Source: Myxococcales bacterium (GTDB lineage: Bacteria; Myxococcota_A; Polyangia; Polyangiales; Polyangiaceae). Taken from it: DNA of 64,000 nucleotides. Position 1 is the first letter of the stretch, and every line of letters starts with the position of its first letter. Shown here piece after piece: positions 1 through 8,271 of the stretch. Position numbers and translations under genes: made by a program. The stretch is taken from NCBI GenBank assembly GCA_016720545.1, contig JADKKK010000003.1, positions 124,001-188,000 of the forward strand, read 5' to 3'. The notes beneath the pieces were generated by a model. That model saw only the letters and a list, made by a program, of their open reading frames with translations. It was not told the origin of the DNA and made no database searches.

Positions 1-378
1 ATGATGCGCGCCGCGCGCGCCGCGCTCCGGGGCCGGGGACTGACCGACGACCAGATCCGCGAGGAGGCCTTCACCTCTCCCGCCTCCGCGGGCGTCGCCC
101 CGAAGGGCCCGGTCGAGCTCACCTTCCGGGTCGACGGCCAGAGCGTGCGGGCCGTGCAGGCGGTGGGCAAGACGCTGCTCGAGGCGGGCCTCGAGGCGGG
201 CCTCGATCTGCCGTACTCGTGCGCGATGGGCGGCTGCGGTGCGTGCAAACTACACCTTGTCTCCGGCGAGACCACTCGTGAGGGGCTCGCGCTCACGCCC
301 GCCGAGCGACGCGCGGGCCTGGTCCTCGCGTGCTCCGACCGCGCCCTCGGCCCGTGCACCTTGGAGCGGCCGCGGTGA
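1..378 (+). CDS. 2Fe-2S ferredoxin domain, C-terminal part of a ferredoxin reductase (5' end outside window)
   Basis: The visible 125 residues end in a plant-type [2Fe-2S] ferredoxin domain. Cluster cysteines are at fragment positions 74, 79, 82 and 111 (C-x4-C-x2-C-x28-C), inside the motif PYSCAMGGCGACK. The first 30 residues (MMRAARAALRGRGL, then EEAFTSP) resemble the end of an FNR-type NAD(P)H-binding domain. The codon at base 1 is therefore probably internal and the real gene starts upstream. Such fusions pass electrons from NAD(P)H through FAD and the cluster to oxygenases or desaturases. The stop codon overlaps the next gene's GTG start (GTGA). A diiron protein encoded two genes downstream is the likely electron acceptor; this is inferred from gene order. 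Confidence 0.85.
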   Translation: MMRAARAALRGRGLTDDQIREEAFTSPASAGVAPKGPVELTFRVDGQSVRAVQAVGKTLLEAGLEAGLDLPYSCAMGGCGACKLHLVSGETTREGLALTPAERRAGLVLACSDRALGPCTLERPR

Positions 379-1240
379 CCGAGCGCACGCCCCGCCGTCG
401 CACGTCGAGCCGGCCCACGGAGGCGACTCCCCCCACTGGACCGAACGCGCCGATCGCGGCCGCGAAGCCGCGCCGCGCGAGCGCGAGGGCCGCAGCGCCC
501 CGCGCGGAGGCGCCCACGGAGGACGCGCCGCGCCGCCTGAAGATGCAGCACCTCGTCCAGAGAACCGGCGTGCCCCGCCAGGTCATCCACTTCTACATCC
601 AGCAGGGCCTGGTGCCCGAAGGCACGAAGACCGGCCGCAACATGGCCTACTACGACGAGTCTCACGTCGAGCGCGTAGCCCTCGTGCGGAAGCTGCAGCA
701 CGAGCGCTTCCTTCCGCTGAAGGTCATCAAGGCCATGCTCGACCAGACCGACGAGGCCTTCAGCCCCACGCAGAAGCGCCTATTCGCCGAGGTGAAGGCC
801 CACCTGTCGAGCGCGTCGGGCCTCGTGTCCGACGACGGGCTCGTCGACGTCGACGCCCTCGCAAAGGCCCGCAACCTCGCGCCCGCGGACCTCGAAGACC
901 TCGAGAAGGCCGGATACGTGGTCCTCGGGAAGCGCCCCGGGGCGGACGCACGATCGCGGCGCGCGACGCCTGGCTCATCGACCTGTGGGGCGAGTTTCGA
1001 GCCGCCGGCCTCACGAAGGATCTGGGCTTCACCCCACGAGATCTAAGCGTCTACGAAGACATCGTGACGCGGCTCTTTCACACCGAGGTGCGCCTACTCG
1101 CCGAGCGCGTCTCGCACCTCCCGCCCAAGGCGCTCGCGACCCTCGTCGAGCGGGCGATGCCGCTCGTGAACACGCTCATCACGCGATGGCACATGGGCAA
1201 AGCCCACGCCATCTTTGCCACTCTCGGAGAGTCCAAATGA
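375..1240 (+). CDS. MerR-family transcriptional regulator, interrupted by an apparent frameshift
   Basis: Translation from the GTG at 375, which overlaps the previous stop, gives a low-complexity Arg/Ala/Pro N-terminus of about 55 residues. A MerR winged helix-turn-helix follows (KMQHLVQRTGVPRQVIHFYI, then the GLVPEG wing and AYYDESHVERV). After about 190 residues this frame runs into unlikely sequence. A good continuation (AARDAWLIDLWGEFRAAGL ... HMGKAHAIFATLGESK) lies in the frame one base back and ends at 1240, overlapping the next start by 4 bases. The switch point is the CCCCGGGG run at 935-942, as if one base were missing. Either a sequencing error or a true mutation is possible. The regulator probably controls the operon it sits in. 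Confidence 0.75.
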
Positions 1241-2412
1241 CCGTCCTCTACCGGATCTCGCAGCTCCTCCCCACGAAGGTGAAGAACCAGCTCGAGGCGT
1301 ACGTCGACGCGATCGACCTGCTCTCGGAGATCAAAGATCCACGGGTGGCCCGCTCGCTCGGCCCGGCCGGGGTCCGCGGACTGCTCCTCCAGCGTGGAAA
1401 GCAGGGCACCCCCACGAAAATGACGGCGAGCCACCAGGCCCACTTCGACTGGAGCTACCCCGCCGACAACGAGGAGATGGCGGAGCTCTACCACCGCGCG
1501 AAGCTCGGTCAGTGGAACGGCGACGATCTCCCGTGGCACACCGACGTCGACCCGCTCAGCCCGGAGCTGCCTATCATTCCGGAGGACTTCGTCGACCTCG
1601 ATCGAATCGCTAGCTACGGGATCACCACGACCCCCCTCGAGAAGCGAAAGATCCTCCACAGCCTCTCGGCGTGGATGCTGAGTCAGTTCCTCCACGGTGA
1701 ACAAGGTGCGCTGTTCGCGGCGGCCCAGGTCACCGAGTCCGTGCAGTTCTTCGACGGCAAGCTCTACGGCGCCACTCAGGTGATGGACGAGGGCCGCCAC
1801 GTGGAGGTGTTCCACCGGTACCTCGACACGAAGCTCGATCGCCTCTACCAGGTCAACGACAACCTGTTCGTGATCATCGACGCGCTCATGCGCGACAGCC
1901 GCTGGGACATGAAGTTCCTGGGAATGCAGATCATGGTGGAGGGGCTCGCGCTCGGGGCGTTCGGCGTGCTCCACAAGCGCACCCGCGAGCCGCTGCTGAA
2001 GGAGCTGCTGAAGAACGTCATCCAGGACGAGGCCCGCCACGTGCACTACGGGGTGGTCGCGCTCCGCGAGCACTTCAACCACCACATCACCGAGCGCGAG
2101 CGCTGTGAGCGCGAAGACTGGGCCTTCGAGGTGTCCCTGCTGATGCGCAATCGCTTCATGGCCTTCGAGGTGTTCGAGGAGTGGTTCGAGGGGCGCATGA
2201 CGCGAGAGCAGTGGAAGGAGGTGGTCTCCTCCTCCCCCGGCATGATCGACTTTCGTCGGATGATGTTCTCGCGGATCGTGCCCAACCTGCGGGAGATTGG
2301 CCTCCTGTCGCCGCGCATCCTCCCGCACTACGAGCAAGCGGGGCTCGCGCAGTACATGCACGGCAAGTCCGCCGACACGCTCACCTCGGCGGAGCTGCTC
2401 GCCGAGGCGTGA
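1237..2412 (+). CDS. Ferritin-like diiron oxygenase/oxidase family protein
   Basis: This 391-residue protein carries a full set of carboxylate-bridged diiron ligands: Glu155 (HGEQGAL), Glu185-x2-His188 (DEGRH), Glu235 (MVEGLALG) and Glu265-x2-His268 (DEARH). The spacing matches the ferritin-like superfamily that includes ribonucleotide reductase R2, acyl-ACP desaturases and AurF-type N-oxygenases. There is no signal peptide, so it is probably cytoplasmic. It follows the MerR gene with an ATGA overlap, and the ferredoxin reductase upstream is a plausible reductant. The substrate cannot be read from the sequence. AurF-like N-oxygenation, fatty-acid oxidation and aromatic oxidation all remain open. 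Confidence 0.8.
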   Translation: MTVLYRISQLLPTKVKNQLEAYVDAIDLLSEIKDPRVARSLGPAGVRGLLLQRGKQGTPTKMTASHQAHFDWSYPADNEEMAELYHRAKLGQWNGDDLPWHTDVDPLSPELPIIPEDFVDLDRIASYGITTTPLEKRKILHSLSAWMLSQFLHGEQGALFAAAQVTESVQFFDGKLYGATQVMDEGRHVEVFHRYLDTKLDRLYQVNDNLFVIIDALMRDSRWDMKFLGMQIMVEGLALGAFGVLHKRTREPLLKELLKNVIQDEARHVHYGVVALREHFNHHITERERCEREDWAFEVSLLMRNRFMAFEVFEEWFEGRMTREQWKEVVSSSPGMIDFRRMMFSRIVPNLREIGLLSPRILPHYEQAGLAQYMHGKSADTLTSAELLAEA

Positions 2413-2442
2413 CACCCCCGCCGCTCGCGGGTTCACGCGAGG

Positions 2443-2468
2443 CACGAGCGCGCTCGTGCGCGCTCGTG
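2443..2468. terminator. Hairpin between convergent genes
   Basis: CACGAGCG at 2443-2450 is complementary to CGCTCGTG at 2461-2468. The same CGCTCGTG also occurs at 2451-2458, directly abutting the first arm, so two alternative stems can form. It lies in the 60 bp between the convergent diiron gene and the FGE-fold gene. No U-tract follows, so its role as a terminator is inferred from position and structure only. Confidence 0.4.
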
Positions 2469-2472
2469 AGTG

Positions 2473-4128
2473 TCAGGGCAGCGACTGAGCGCAGCGGAAG
2501 CCGACGAGGTGCCTCACGCGGGACTCGACACCGCTCCGAACGCGCAGGGCGGCGCGCACGCTGTTCGGGTTGCTGTGCTCCCAGCTCCCGCCGCGCACGA
2601 CGCGAGTGCCGTCGCTCCGCTCGCGGTCGTAGTCGTCCGAATAGCCCGAAGAGGTCCACTCCATGACGTTACCGGCCATGTCGAGGAGGCCGAATGGGCT
2701 CTTCCCAGCGGGGAACGTCCCGACGGGACAGGTGGACTTGCGCGCGCCCTTCCCGACGTCGTTGCCCTCCCCGTTCCAGCAGCTCTGCCCGGCGGGGCCC
2801 GAGTCGCCCCAGGGGTAGCGGCGAGCGTCGCCGCCGCGAGCGCCGTATTCCCACTCCTCCTCGGTGGGGAGGCGCTTGTGGGCCCAGCGGCAGTATTCCT
2901 CCGCCTCGGTCGCCGTGACGCAGTTCACGGGGTGCTTCAGGCGGCCCGCCTGACGCCCGCTGTTGCAGAGCGGATCGATGGGGAAACCCGAGCATGCGCC
3001 GGCACGTACGCACTCGGCGAACGCCTCGACGGTCACCTCGGTCGTGTCCATCCAGAAGGCCTTCATCGGCACGGTGTGCGCGGGCTTCTCGTTGAGCTCG
3101 CCGTCGCTCGAGCCCATGCTCAGCGTGCCCTGCGGAACGAGCACCATGCCGGGCGGAGGGGGCGGCCCGGCGTCGGCGGTGGTCTCGGAGACCCCCCCGG
3201 CGTCGGCGTTCGGAGTGACGCAGTACCCGCCCACGAAGCGCGTGCCGGCGGGGCAGCCCGAGGCGAGCGTACCCGTACACTCGGCCCCTGTGAGCTTGGT
3301 GCCCGGGGGGCATCCGGCCTCGGTGAGCGCGGCCCGCGGGACGCACGACTCGCCCTCCAGCGTCGTCCCGTCGGGGCAGCCGCTCGCCGCGCGCCCCTCG
3401 ATCGCCAGGAGCCCGAGGCGGAGGGGGACGGCGCACGCAGCGGTCTCCTTGCCTTCATTGGTCGCGCTGGTGCACGCGGCCGGCGCGCCCGCCTGCGCGA
3501 GCGGCCGCACCCCCTTGGGGAGCGTGCTCTTGCCCGTGGGCAGGTAGGGGTTCGTGATGTCGTCGAGATCGCCCGCGTGGCCCTCCACGAGCGTGTAGCC
3601 GCCGAGGTAGATCTGGCTGACGACGTGCGTCGCGCGTTGGCAGTCGCCCCGCAGCTCGCTCGTGCGGACCACATCGCGGATGGGGAGCGAGGCGATGCCG
3701 ACCGTCGTGCTGTCGGAGCGCAGCGCGACGTCGCCGCGGAGGTGACCGGCGAGGTTCGATGCGCCCACGGTGAACTCGCGGAACAGATCGTTCGGCGTGG
3801 CCGCGCGCTTCGTGTCGCGGCTCGCGTGGGCGGCGTAGGTGTACTCGCCGGGCGCGCTGCACTGCGGGAGCACCTCGAGCTCCACGTTGCACCCGATGGA
3901 GCGGTAGCTCACGACGACGGCGCCAGCGGCGCGACGCTTCGCCACGAGGTCGCGCGACGCCGAATCCCACGCCTCCAGGTGCGGAAGCGGTGAGGGGCGC
4001 ACCGCTCCGCACGCGAGCGAGCGGTCCACCGTCGGGGCGGGGCGCGTCGGGAACATCTCCTTGCAGGCCGCCAGTGAGAGCGCCAGCGCCAAGACCCACA
4101 TTCCGCGTCGTGCACGAGGGTATCCCAT
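2473..4128 (-). CDS. Lipoprotein with C-terminal formylglycine-generating-enzyme-fold (SUMF1) domain
   Basis: The ATG at 4128 gives a 551-residue protein with a signal peptide (MWVLALALSLAAC) and a lipobox. A region of about 240 residues has no recognised family. It is followed by three short cysteine units of the form GCP-x-GT-x4-G-x2-C, and then an FGE-sulfatase-fold domain (roughly residues 305-550: PPGMVLVPQGTLSMG, DTTEVTVEAFAEC, RLPTEEEWEYGARGG, LLDMAGNVMEWT, RVVRGGSW, GFRCA). The paired cysteines that bind copper in true formylglycine-generating enzymes are not visible; only the terminal GFRCA cysteine is in that area. Catalysis is therefore doubtful, and a binding or structural role at the outer membrane or cell surface is more likely. 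Confidence 0.8.
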   Translation of the reverse strand: MGYPRARRGMWVLALALSLAACKEMFPTRPAPTVDRSLACGAVRPSPLPHLEAWDSASRDLVAKRRAAGAVVVSYRSIGCNVELEVLPQCSAPGEYTYAAHASRDTKRAATPNDLFREFTVGASNLAGHLRGDVALRSDSTTVGIASLPIRDVVRTSELRGDCQRATHVVSQIYLGGYTLVEGHAGDLDDITNPYLPTGKSTLPKGVRPLAQAGAPAACTSATNEGKETAACAVPLRLGLLAIEGRAASGCPDGTTLEGESCVPRAALTEAGCPPGTKLTGAECTGTLASGCPAGTRFVGGYCVTPNADAGGVSETTADAGPPPPPGMVLVPQGTLSMGSSDGELNEKPAHTVPMKAFWMDTTEVTVEAFAECVRAGACSGFPIDPLCNSGRQAGRLKHPVNCVTATEAEEYCRWAHKRLPTEEEWEYGARGGDARRYPWGDSGPAGQSCWNGEGNDVGKGARKSTCPVGTFPAGKSPFGLLDMAGNVMEWTSSGYSDDYDRERSDGTRVVRGGSWEHSNPNSVRAALRVRSGVESRVRHLVGFRCAQSLP

Positions 4129-4298
4129 GCACGCACCATATCGCACGTCGCACCACCTCTGGAAGTTTCCTCCACGGGGGCTCGCGCCCGGGCCGCCCCG
4201 GGCCTCATCGTCGGTCAACATGGTCGTCCCCCTCACTCGCCCGCCTCGCGCGGCTCGCAACTTGGCGAAACTCCTCGGTCATCAAGCGGTTCGGCGCT

Positions 4299-5462
4299 CT
4301 AGAACGTCCCTCCGCCCGCGAGATCCGGGGCGGCGTCCGTGTTGCGGCCGCGGGTGGGCGCCTCGTTCGTGGAGAGCTGCGCGTCCAGGAGGGCGCGCAT
4401 GACGTCGCGCCCGGCGCCGGTGTGCCGCGTGGCGAGCTCCGACGGCCAGTGCGCGAACACGCGCGGAGTCTTGCGGGTGTCGCGGCTGATGCGGGTCTTG
4501 ACGTAGCTCGGCTTGCCAGAGACGCGCGTGTTCGAGCGGAGGAGCTGCACCGTGCGGCCGGGGTAGTCCATCAGGTAGCCGGTGATGTACGTGATGTTGT
4601 TGCAGAGGTAGGTGTTCGAGCCCCGGGGGAAACCCGCGCGCTTCACGCCGCGCAGCACATCGCCGAAGGCGCCAGACGCGTCCGAGCGCTGCGCCGCCTC
4701 GTCGCGCGCCGCGCGCGCTGCGGACTCGACGGCGCTCCAGGACAACAGATTCGCGCGAGCCTGATCGGCGCTCGTCGCGCTCTCCAGGATGGGCGCGGAG
4801 CTCGCACCCGCCGAGGTCGCGGGCCGGAGCTGATCGGACCCGTCGTCGAGCGCAGCGGCCTTGTTGACGGCCCCGAGCTCCAGCCACAGGTCTTGCCGCG
4901 CGCCCGCCACGCCGTTCATGAGCACTAGGTCAGGGCCGAACGCCTCGATCTCTTTGGCGAGCAAGATCGCCGCGAGGTCCCAATACACGGGCAGCACCAT
5001 CACGCAGAGCTCGACGTCACCGGAGCGCGGGAGCGTGACCGCGCCGGCCGCCACCGAGAGCTGCGGCCCCGGGGGATCGACCGCGCCAGGCGGCGGCTGG
5101 GAGGTCTCGGGGTACTCCATGCCGGGCAGCAGCCCGGCCGCCATGCGCCCCGTGGCGTTGTTGGCGATGCCCATGAAGCGGCCGAAGCCGGTGACGATCG
5201 CTCGTTTCTTGCCGGTCGCGGGCAGCTTGCAGCGCGCGACATAGGCGTTCGCGAAGGCGACGTTCGCGTCGTATTGCGCGCGGCCCTCCGGGGTTCGCGT
5301 GTCCACCTTCACCGCGTTCTCCTCTTCGGTGGCGGGCTCCTCGTCCACGGCAGAGTCGGTCTCCGCAGAGCAGCCTAGGCCCGCGAGCGCGATGGCGAAG
5401 GCCACCGGGACGAGGCCGGCGCGCGACGCGCGGGAGACGATGCGGAGCGGAGGTGTGGGCAT
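4299..5462 (-). CDS. Pyroglutamyl-peptidase-like (peptidase C15 fold) lipoprotein
   Basis: The 387-residue protein starts at an ATG preceded five bases upstream by GGAGGG. It has a signal peptide ending in the lipobox LAGLGC (Cys31). The body resembles pyrrolidone carboxyl peptidase: VTGFGRF near residue 90, VAGARQDLWLELGAVN with Glu195, SNTYLCNN with Cys287, and RVFAHWP with His338. These align by eye with the Glu/Cys/His catalytic set of family C15. Classical members are about 215-residue cytoplasmic enzymes, so lipid anchoring, the longer length and an insert of about 60 residues (roughly 200-260) are unusual. It may remove N-terminal pyroglutamate from extracellular peptides, but activity is inferred from motifs only. 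Confidence 0.65.
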   Translation of the reverse strand: MPTPPLRIVSRASRAGLVPVAFAIALAGLGCSAETDSAVDEEPATEEENAVKVDTRTPEGRAQYDANVAFANAYVARCKLPATGKKRAIVTGFGRFMGIANNATGRMAAGLLPGMEYPETSQPPPGAVDPPGPQLSVAAGAVTLPRSGDVELCVMVLPVYWDLAAILLAKEIEAFGPDLVLMNGVAGARQDLWLELGAVNKAAALDDGSDQLRPATSAGASSAPILESATSADQARANLLSWSAVESAARAARDEAAQRSDASGAFGDVLRGVKRAGFPRGSNTYLCNNITYITGYLMDYPGRTVQLLRSNTRVSGKPSYVKTRISRDTRKTPRVFAHWPSELATRHTGAGRDVMRALLDAQLSTNEAPTRGRNTDAAPDLAGGGTF

Positions 5463-5588
5463 GCGACCCTCCATGGTAGCTGAACCCCTCTTGGGCTCAA
5501 GGCCCGTCGCCACGCGAACACCCGCTGCCGGCCGAGCGCGAAGCCGCGCGGGCTTGGGAGAACCGGGCCGGTCGGGTAGGCTCCAGCC

Positions 5589-6707
5589 GTGGCGGCTCGA
5601 TGCGCGGCGCTCCGTGTGGCTCTCCTCGTCGCGTGCGGCGCATGCGGCGCGAGCCTCGCGTGCGTGCCGGCTCCTGGGCCGTCCGCAGCCGAGGCCCCAG
5701 CCCCCGCGCCCGTGGTGGCGCCGAGCGCCGCCGCCGCGCCGTTCACGGCCGAGCGCGTGTGGGGCGAGGGGGCGGCGATGGGCACCCACATCGCGTTCGT
5801 GGCGTACACGACCCCCAAGGTCGACGCCGTGGGCGCGCACCGCGCGTTCGACGCAGCGCTCGCCGAGATCCAGCGCGTCGAGGGGCTGATGACCACCTGG
5901 AGAGACAGCGAGCTCTTCCGCGTGAACCAGTCCGCCGCCACGGCTCCGGTAGCCGTGGGCCAGGAGACCTTCGACCTCGTCGCCGAGTCGGTGCGCGTGG
6001 GAGAGCTCTCCTCGGGCACGTTCGACATCACCTTCGAGGGCCTGCACGGGCTGTGGAAGTTCGACCACGACCTCGACCCTCACCCGCCGAACGAGGCGGC
6101 GATCCGCGCGCTGCTGCCCGTCGTCGACTACCGCCACCTTCGGCTCGACGCGAGGGCGCGCACGGTCGCCTTCGCGAAGCCTGGCGTGAAGGTCTCCCTC
6201 GGGGGCATCGCGAAGGGCTACGCGGTCGATCGGGCCGTGAAGGTCCTCGACGATGCGGGGCTCGTGAGCTTCTTCGTACAGGCCGGAGGCGACCTCTTCG
6301 CGCGCGGCAAGAAGCCCGACGGCTCGGAGTGGTCGGCCGGCGTCCGCGATCCGCGCGGCCCCGCGCCGTTCGCGCTGATCCCGCTCACCGACCACGCCTT
6401 CAGCACGGCCGGCGACTACGAGCGCGCCTACATCGTCGACGGCAGGCGCTACCACCACATCCTCGATCCCCGTACCGGCCGCCCCGCGACCGCGTGTCGC
6501 TCCGTGACGGTGTGGGCGAAGACCGCGCTGCTCGCAGACGAGATGGACGACGCGGTGTTCATCCTCGGCCCGGAGCGCGGGCTCGAGCTCGTCGAGAAGC
6601 TCGACGGCGTGGGCGCGGTCATCGTCGACGCCCACAACCACCTGTGGATCAGCCAACGACTCCGCGGGCTCGTCCGCCTCACCGCGGCCCCGACGGACGG
6701 AACCTAG
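5589..6707 (+). CDS. apbE: FAD:protein FMN transferase (ApbE family)
   Basis: GTG start; 372 residues. The N-terminus is signal-like with several cysteines (LLVACGACGASLACVPAP) and an Ala/Pro linker, so it is probably an exported lipoprotein. ApbE hallmarks are present: AMGTHIAF, the GGIAKGYAVDRA loop, QAGGDLFARG, FSTAGDYERA, and YHHILDPRTGRPA followed by SVTVWA. The enzyme attaches FMN to Thr/Ser of exported redox proteins (for example NqrB/C and RnfG/D). No obvious flavinylated target with a DGxTGAT-type motif is encoded nearby. The next gene encodes an exported globin, which gives a loosely shared periplasmic redox theme. Confidence 0.92.
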   Translation: MAARCAALRVALLVACGACGASLACVPAPGPSAAEAPAPAPVVAPSAAAAPFTAERVWGEGAAMGTHIAFVAYTTPKVDAVGAHRAFDAALAEIQRVEGLMTTWRDSELFRVNQSAATAPVAVGQETFDLVAESVRVGELSSGTFDITFEGLHGLWKFDHDLDPHPPNEAAIRALLPVVDYRHLRLDARARTVAFAKPGVKVSLGGIAKGYAVDRAVKVLDDAGLVSFFVQAGGDLFARGKKPDGSEWSAGVRDPRGPAPFALIPLTDHAFSTAGDYERAYIVDGRRYHHILDPRTGRPATACRSVTVWAKTALLADEMDDAVFILGPERGLELVEKLDGVGAVIVDAHNHLWISQRLRGLVRLTAAPTDGT

Positions 6708-6862
6708 CTAGCACGGATTGCTCATGACGCTTCCGCGTGCTTGCTGCAAAGCTGCGCGTGGCGGCGCGCCGCCCACGCGTTGACCGCAACGCCGAAGCAG
6801 GCAGGATCCGAAGACGCGCGACGCGCGTAGTGTTCCGCTGACACCGGTTGGCTTTGTTTTTT

Positions 6863-6868
6863 AGGAGG
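6863..6868 (+). promoter_or_regulatory. Strong Shine-Dalgarno sequence of the exported globin gene
   Basis: A perfect AGGAGG lies 7 bases before the ATG at 6876, just after a run of six T. Most genes in this window have weak or no recognisable ribosome binding sites, so this one stands out and fixes the start. Confidence 0.8.
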
Positions 6869-6875
6869 AACGCGC

Positions 6876-7481
6876 ATGCGCATGAAGAACGGAATTCTCG
6901 CGATCGCCCTGGGGTCGCTCGTCTCGGCGGGGGCGCTCGTCGCCGGCTGCAGCGACGACGCGCCGATGAAGGCCGACGCGGGCACTGTGCCCACGACCAC
7001 GACGACGGCCACGAGCTCCACGCCCACGACCACCCTGTACGAGCGCCTCGGCAAGCTCGACGGCATCAAGACGGCCGTGAAGGCGATCGTCGTGGAGGAG
7101 CTCAAGGACGCGAACATCAGGTCCTACTTCTACTTCCAGCTGAACGCGACGCCCGGGCGCCCCACGCCTGCACAGATCGAGGAGTGCCTCTCCAACCAGC
7201 TCGCGAAAATCGCGGGCGGGCCCGAGCAGTACCCGCTCACGGTCGCCGGCGGCTTCGTGTGCCGCTCCGACATGAAGGCGGTCCACGCGGATCTCCGGAT
7301 CCCGGGCGCCACGTTCGACAAGTTCATCGAGATCGCCGGCGGAGTGCTGACCGCGGCGAAGGTCGCCCCGGCCGACATCAAGGCCGTGGCTGACGCGCTC
7401 GTCGCCACGAAGGGCGCGGTCGTCGACCCCGCGGCCTCGGGCGACTTCAAGCCCCCGACCGACGCCGGCGGCGGCGGCTGA
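6876..7481 (+). CDS. Lipid-anchored truncated hemoglobin
   Basis: The 201-residue protein has a signal peptide with lipobox LVAGC (Cys25) and a Thr/Ser/Pro linker. The globin domain of about 130 residues starts at TLYERLGKLDGIKTAVKAIV. The proximal heme ligand is probably His137 in CRSDMKAVHADLRI, which matches the DMK-x2-H-x3-I pattern of group I truncated hemoglobins. The C-terminus ends in a short PPTDAGGGG tail. Truncated hemoglobins usually act in the cytoplasm on O2 or NO, so envelope anchoring is notable. The next gene starts 9 bases downstream and is probably co-transcribed. Confidence 0.85.
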   Translation: MRMKNGILAIALGSLVSAGALVAGCSDDAPMKADAGTVPTTTTTATSSTPTTTLYERLGKLDGIKTAVKAIVVEELKDANIRSYFYFQLNATPGRPTPAQIEECLSNQLAKIAGGPEQYPLTVAGGFVCRSDMKAVHADLRIPGATFDKFIEIAGGVLTAAKVAPADIKAVADALVATKGAVVDPAASGDFKPPTDAGGGG

Positions 7482-7490
7482 GGTAGTCCC

Positions 7491-8189
7491 ATGAGCCAAC
7501 CCGAGCGTCAGCCTCGTTCCAAGGTGAAGAGCGCCGTCGTCGGCGTCGCGATTTCGATCGCGGCGGCCACGGGGGTCGTTGGCCTGCTGCACACGAGCGT
7601 CGGCAAGCCGCTGCTCGCGAAGGCGGGCGGCTGCCCTGCGAACAACGCGCCTCCTCAGGGCGTGGAGGACGCGCAGAAGCGAGCGATCCGCCTCACCCGC
7701 GGAGACACGCCCGCTCCGGCGCGAATGGCGCTCGGGTTCCAGCTCGACAAAACCACGCTGAATGACGTTCAGTCGTGGGCGAAGGCCCGCGGGGTGACCT
7801 GCAAGGCGACCCGCGAAGACACCACGATCTCGTGCGTCGACATCCCGGCCGAGGCGCTGCCCGCCACGTTCGCGCGGGCGCGCATCGACGAGCTCGAGAT
7901 GTCGTTTCGCGTGGGCGACAAGACCCTCCTCGGCCTCTCGACGTGGCGCTGGCACCTCCCGGAGGACACGGCGGCGCGCGAGCTCGACTCGGTGGTCGCT
8001 GGTCTGCGGGGGTCGCTCGGCTCACCCATGACCGACGAGGGCGACCGCGCGCGGCTCGGCCGCGAGCCCTACGCGGGCGCCATCGTGAAGTACAATTTCA
8101 AAGACTATCTGTGCACGATCTCGGGCATGAACCTGCCTGAGAAGGGCATCACGTTGCACGAGAGCTACGTCACGGGCGTGGTCGACTGA
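7491..8189 (+). CDS. Membrane-anchored hypothetical protein paired with the exported globin
   Basis: I do not recognise a family. The 232-residue product has one N-terminal hydrophobic segment (VVGVAISIAAATGVVGLLHT, residues 16-35) with no lipobox, so it is probably tethered to the inner membrane with the rest outside. Cysteines fall at GGCPANN, GVTCKAT, ISCVDIP and DYLCTISG, possibly two disulfides. The C-terminal half (RARIDELEMSFRVGDKTLLG ... SLGSPMTDEG) could be an alpha/beta domain. It begins 9 bases after the globin stop, so the two are likely translated from one mRNA. Confidence 0.7.
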   Translation: MSQPERQPRSKVKSAVVGVAISIAAATGVVGLLHTSVGKPLLAKAGGCPANNAPPQGVEDAQKRAIRLTRGDTPAPARMALGFQLDKTTLNDVQSWAKARGVTCKATREDTTISCVDIPAEALPATFARARIDELEMSFRVGDKTLLGLSTWRWHLPEDTAARELDSVVAGLRGSLGSPMTDEGDRARLGREPYAGAIVKYNFKDYLCTISGMNLPEKGITLHESYVTGVVD

Positions 8190-8205
8190 GCGGGGGCACG
8201 GCCCT

Positions 8206-8271
8206 CTTCAGCCGCGCGCTTCGCCTCACCTCGCTCCGCACACGCCTTCAGCCGAGCGCTTCAGCCGAGCG
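8206..8271. repeat. 13-bp direct repeats between convergent genes
   Basis: CTTCAGCCGAGCG occurs in perfect tandem at 8246-8258 and 8259-8271. A diverged copy (CTTCAGCCGCGCG) lies at 8206-8218. The last copy runs into the final codons of the VWA gene on the minus strand. No function is apparent. Confidence 0.6.

Noticed and set aside
1078..2445. Long minus-strand open frame opposite the diiron gene (455 codons)
   Set aside because: It mirrors the high G+C third positions of the plus-strand gene, and its translation is low-complexity His/Val/Glu/Leu without motifs. The plus-strand product has all the diiron ligands.
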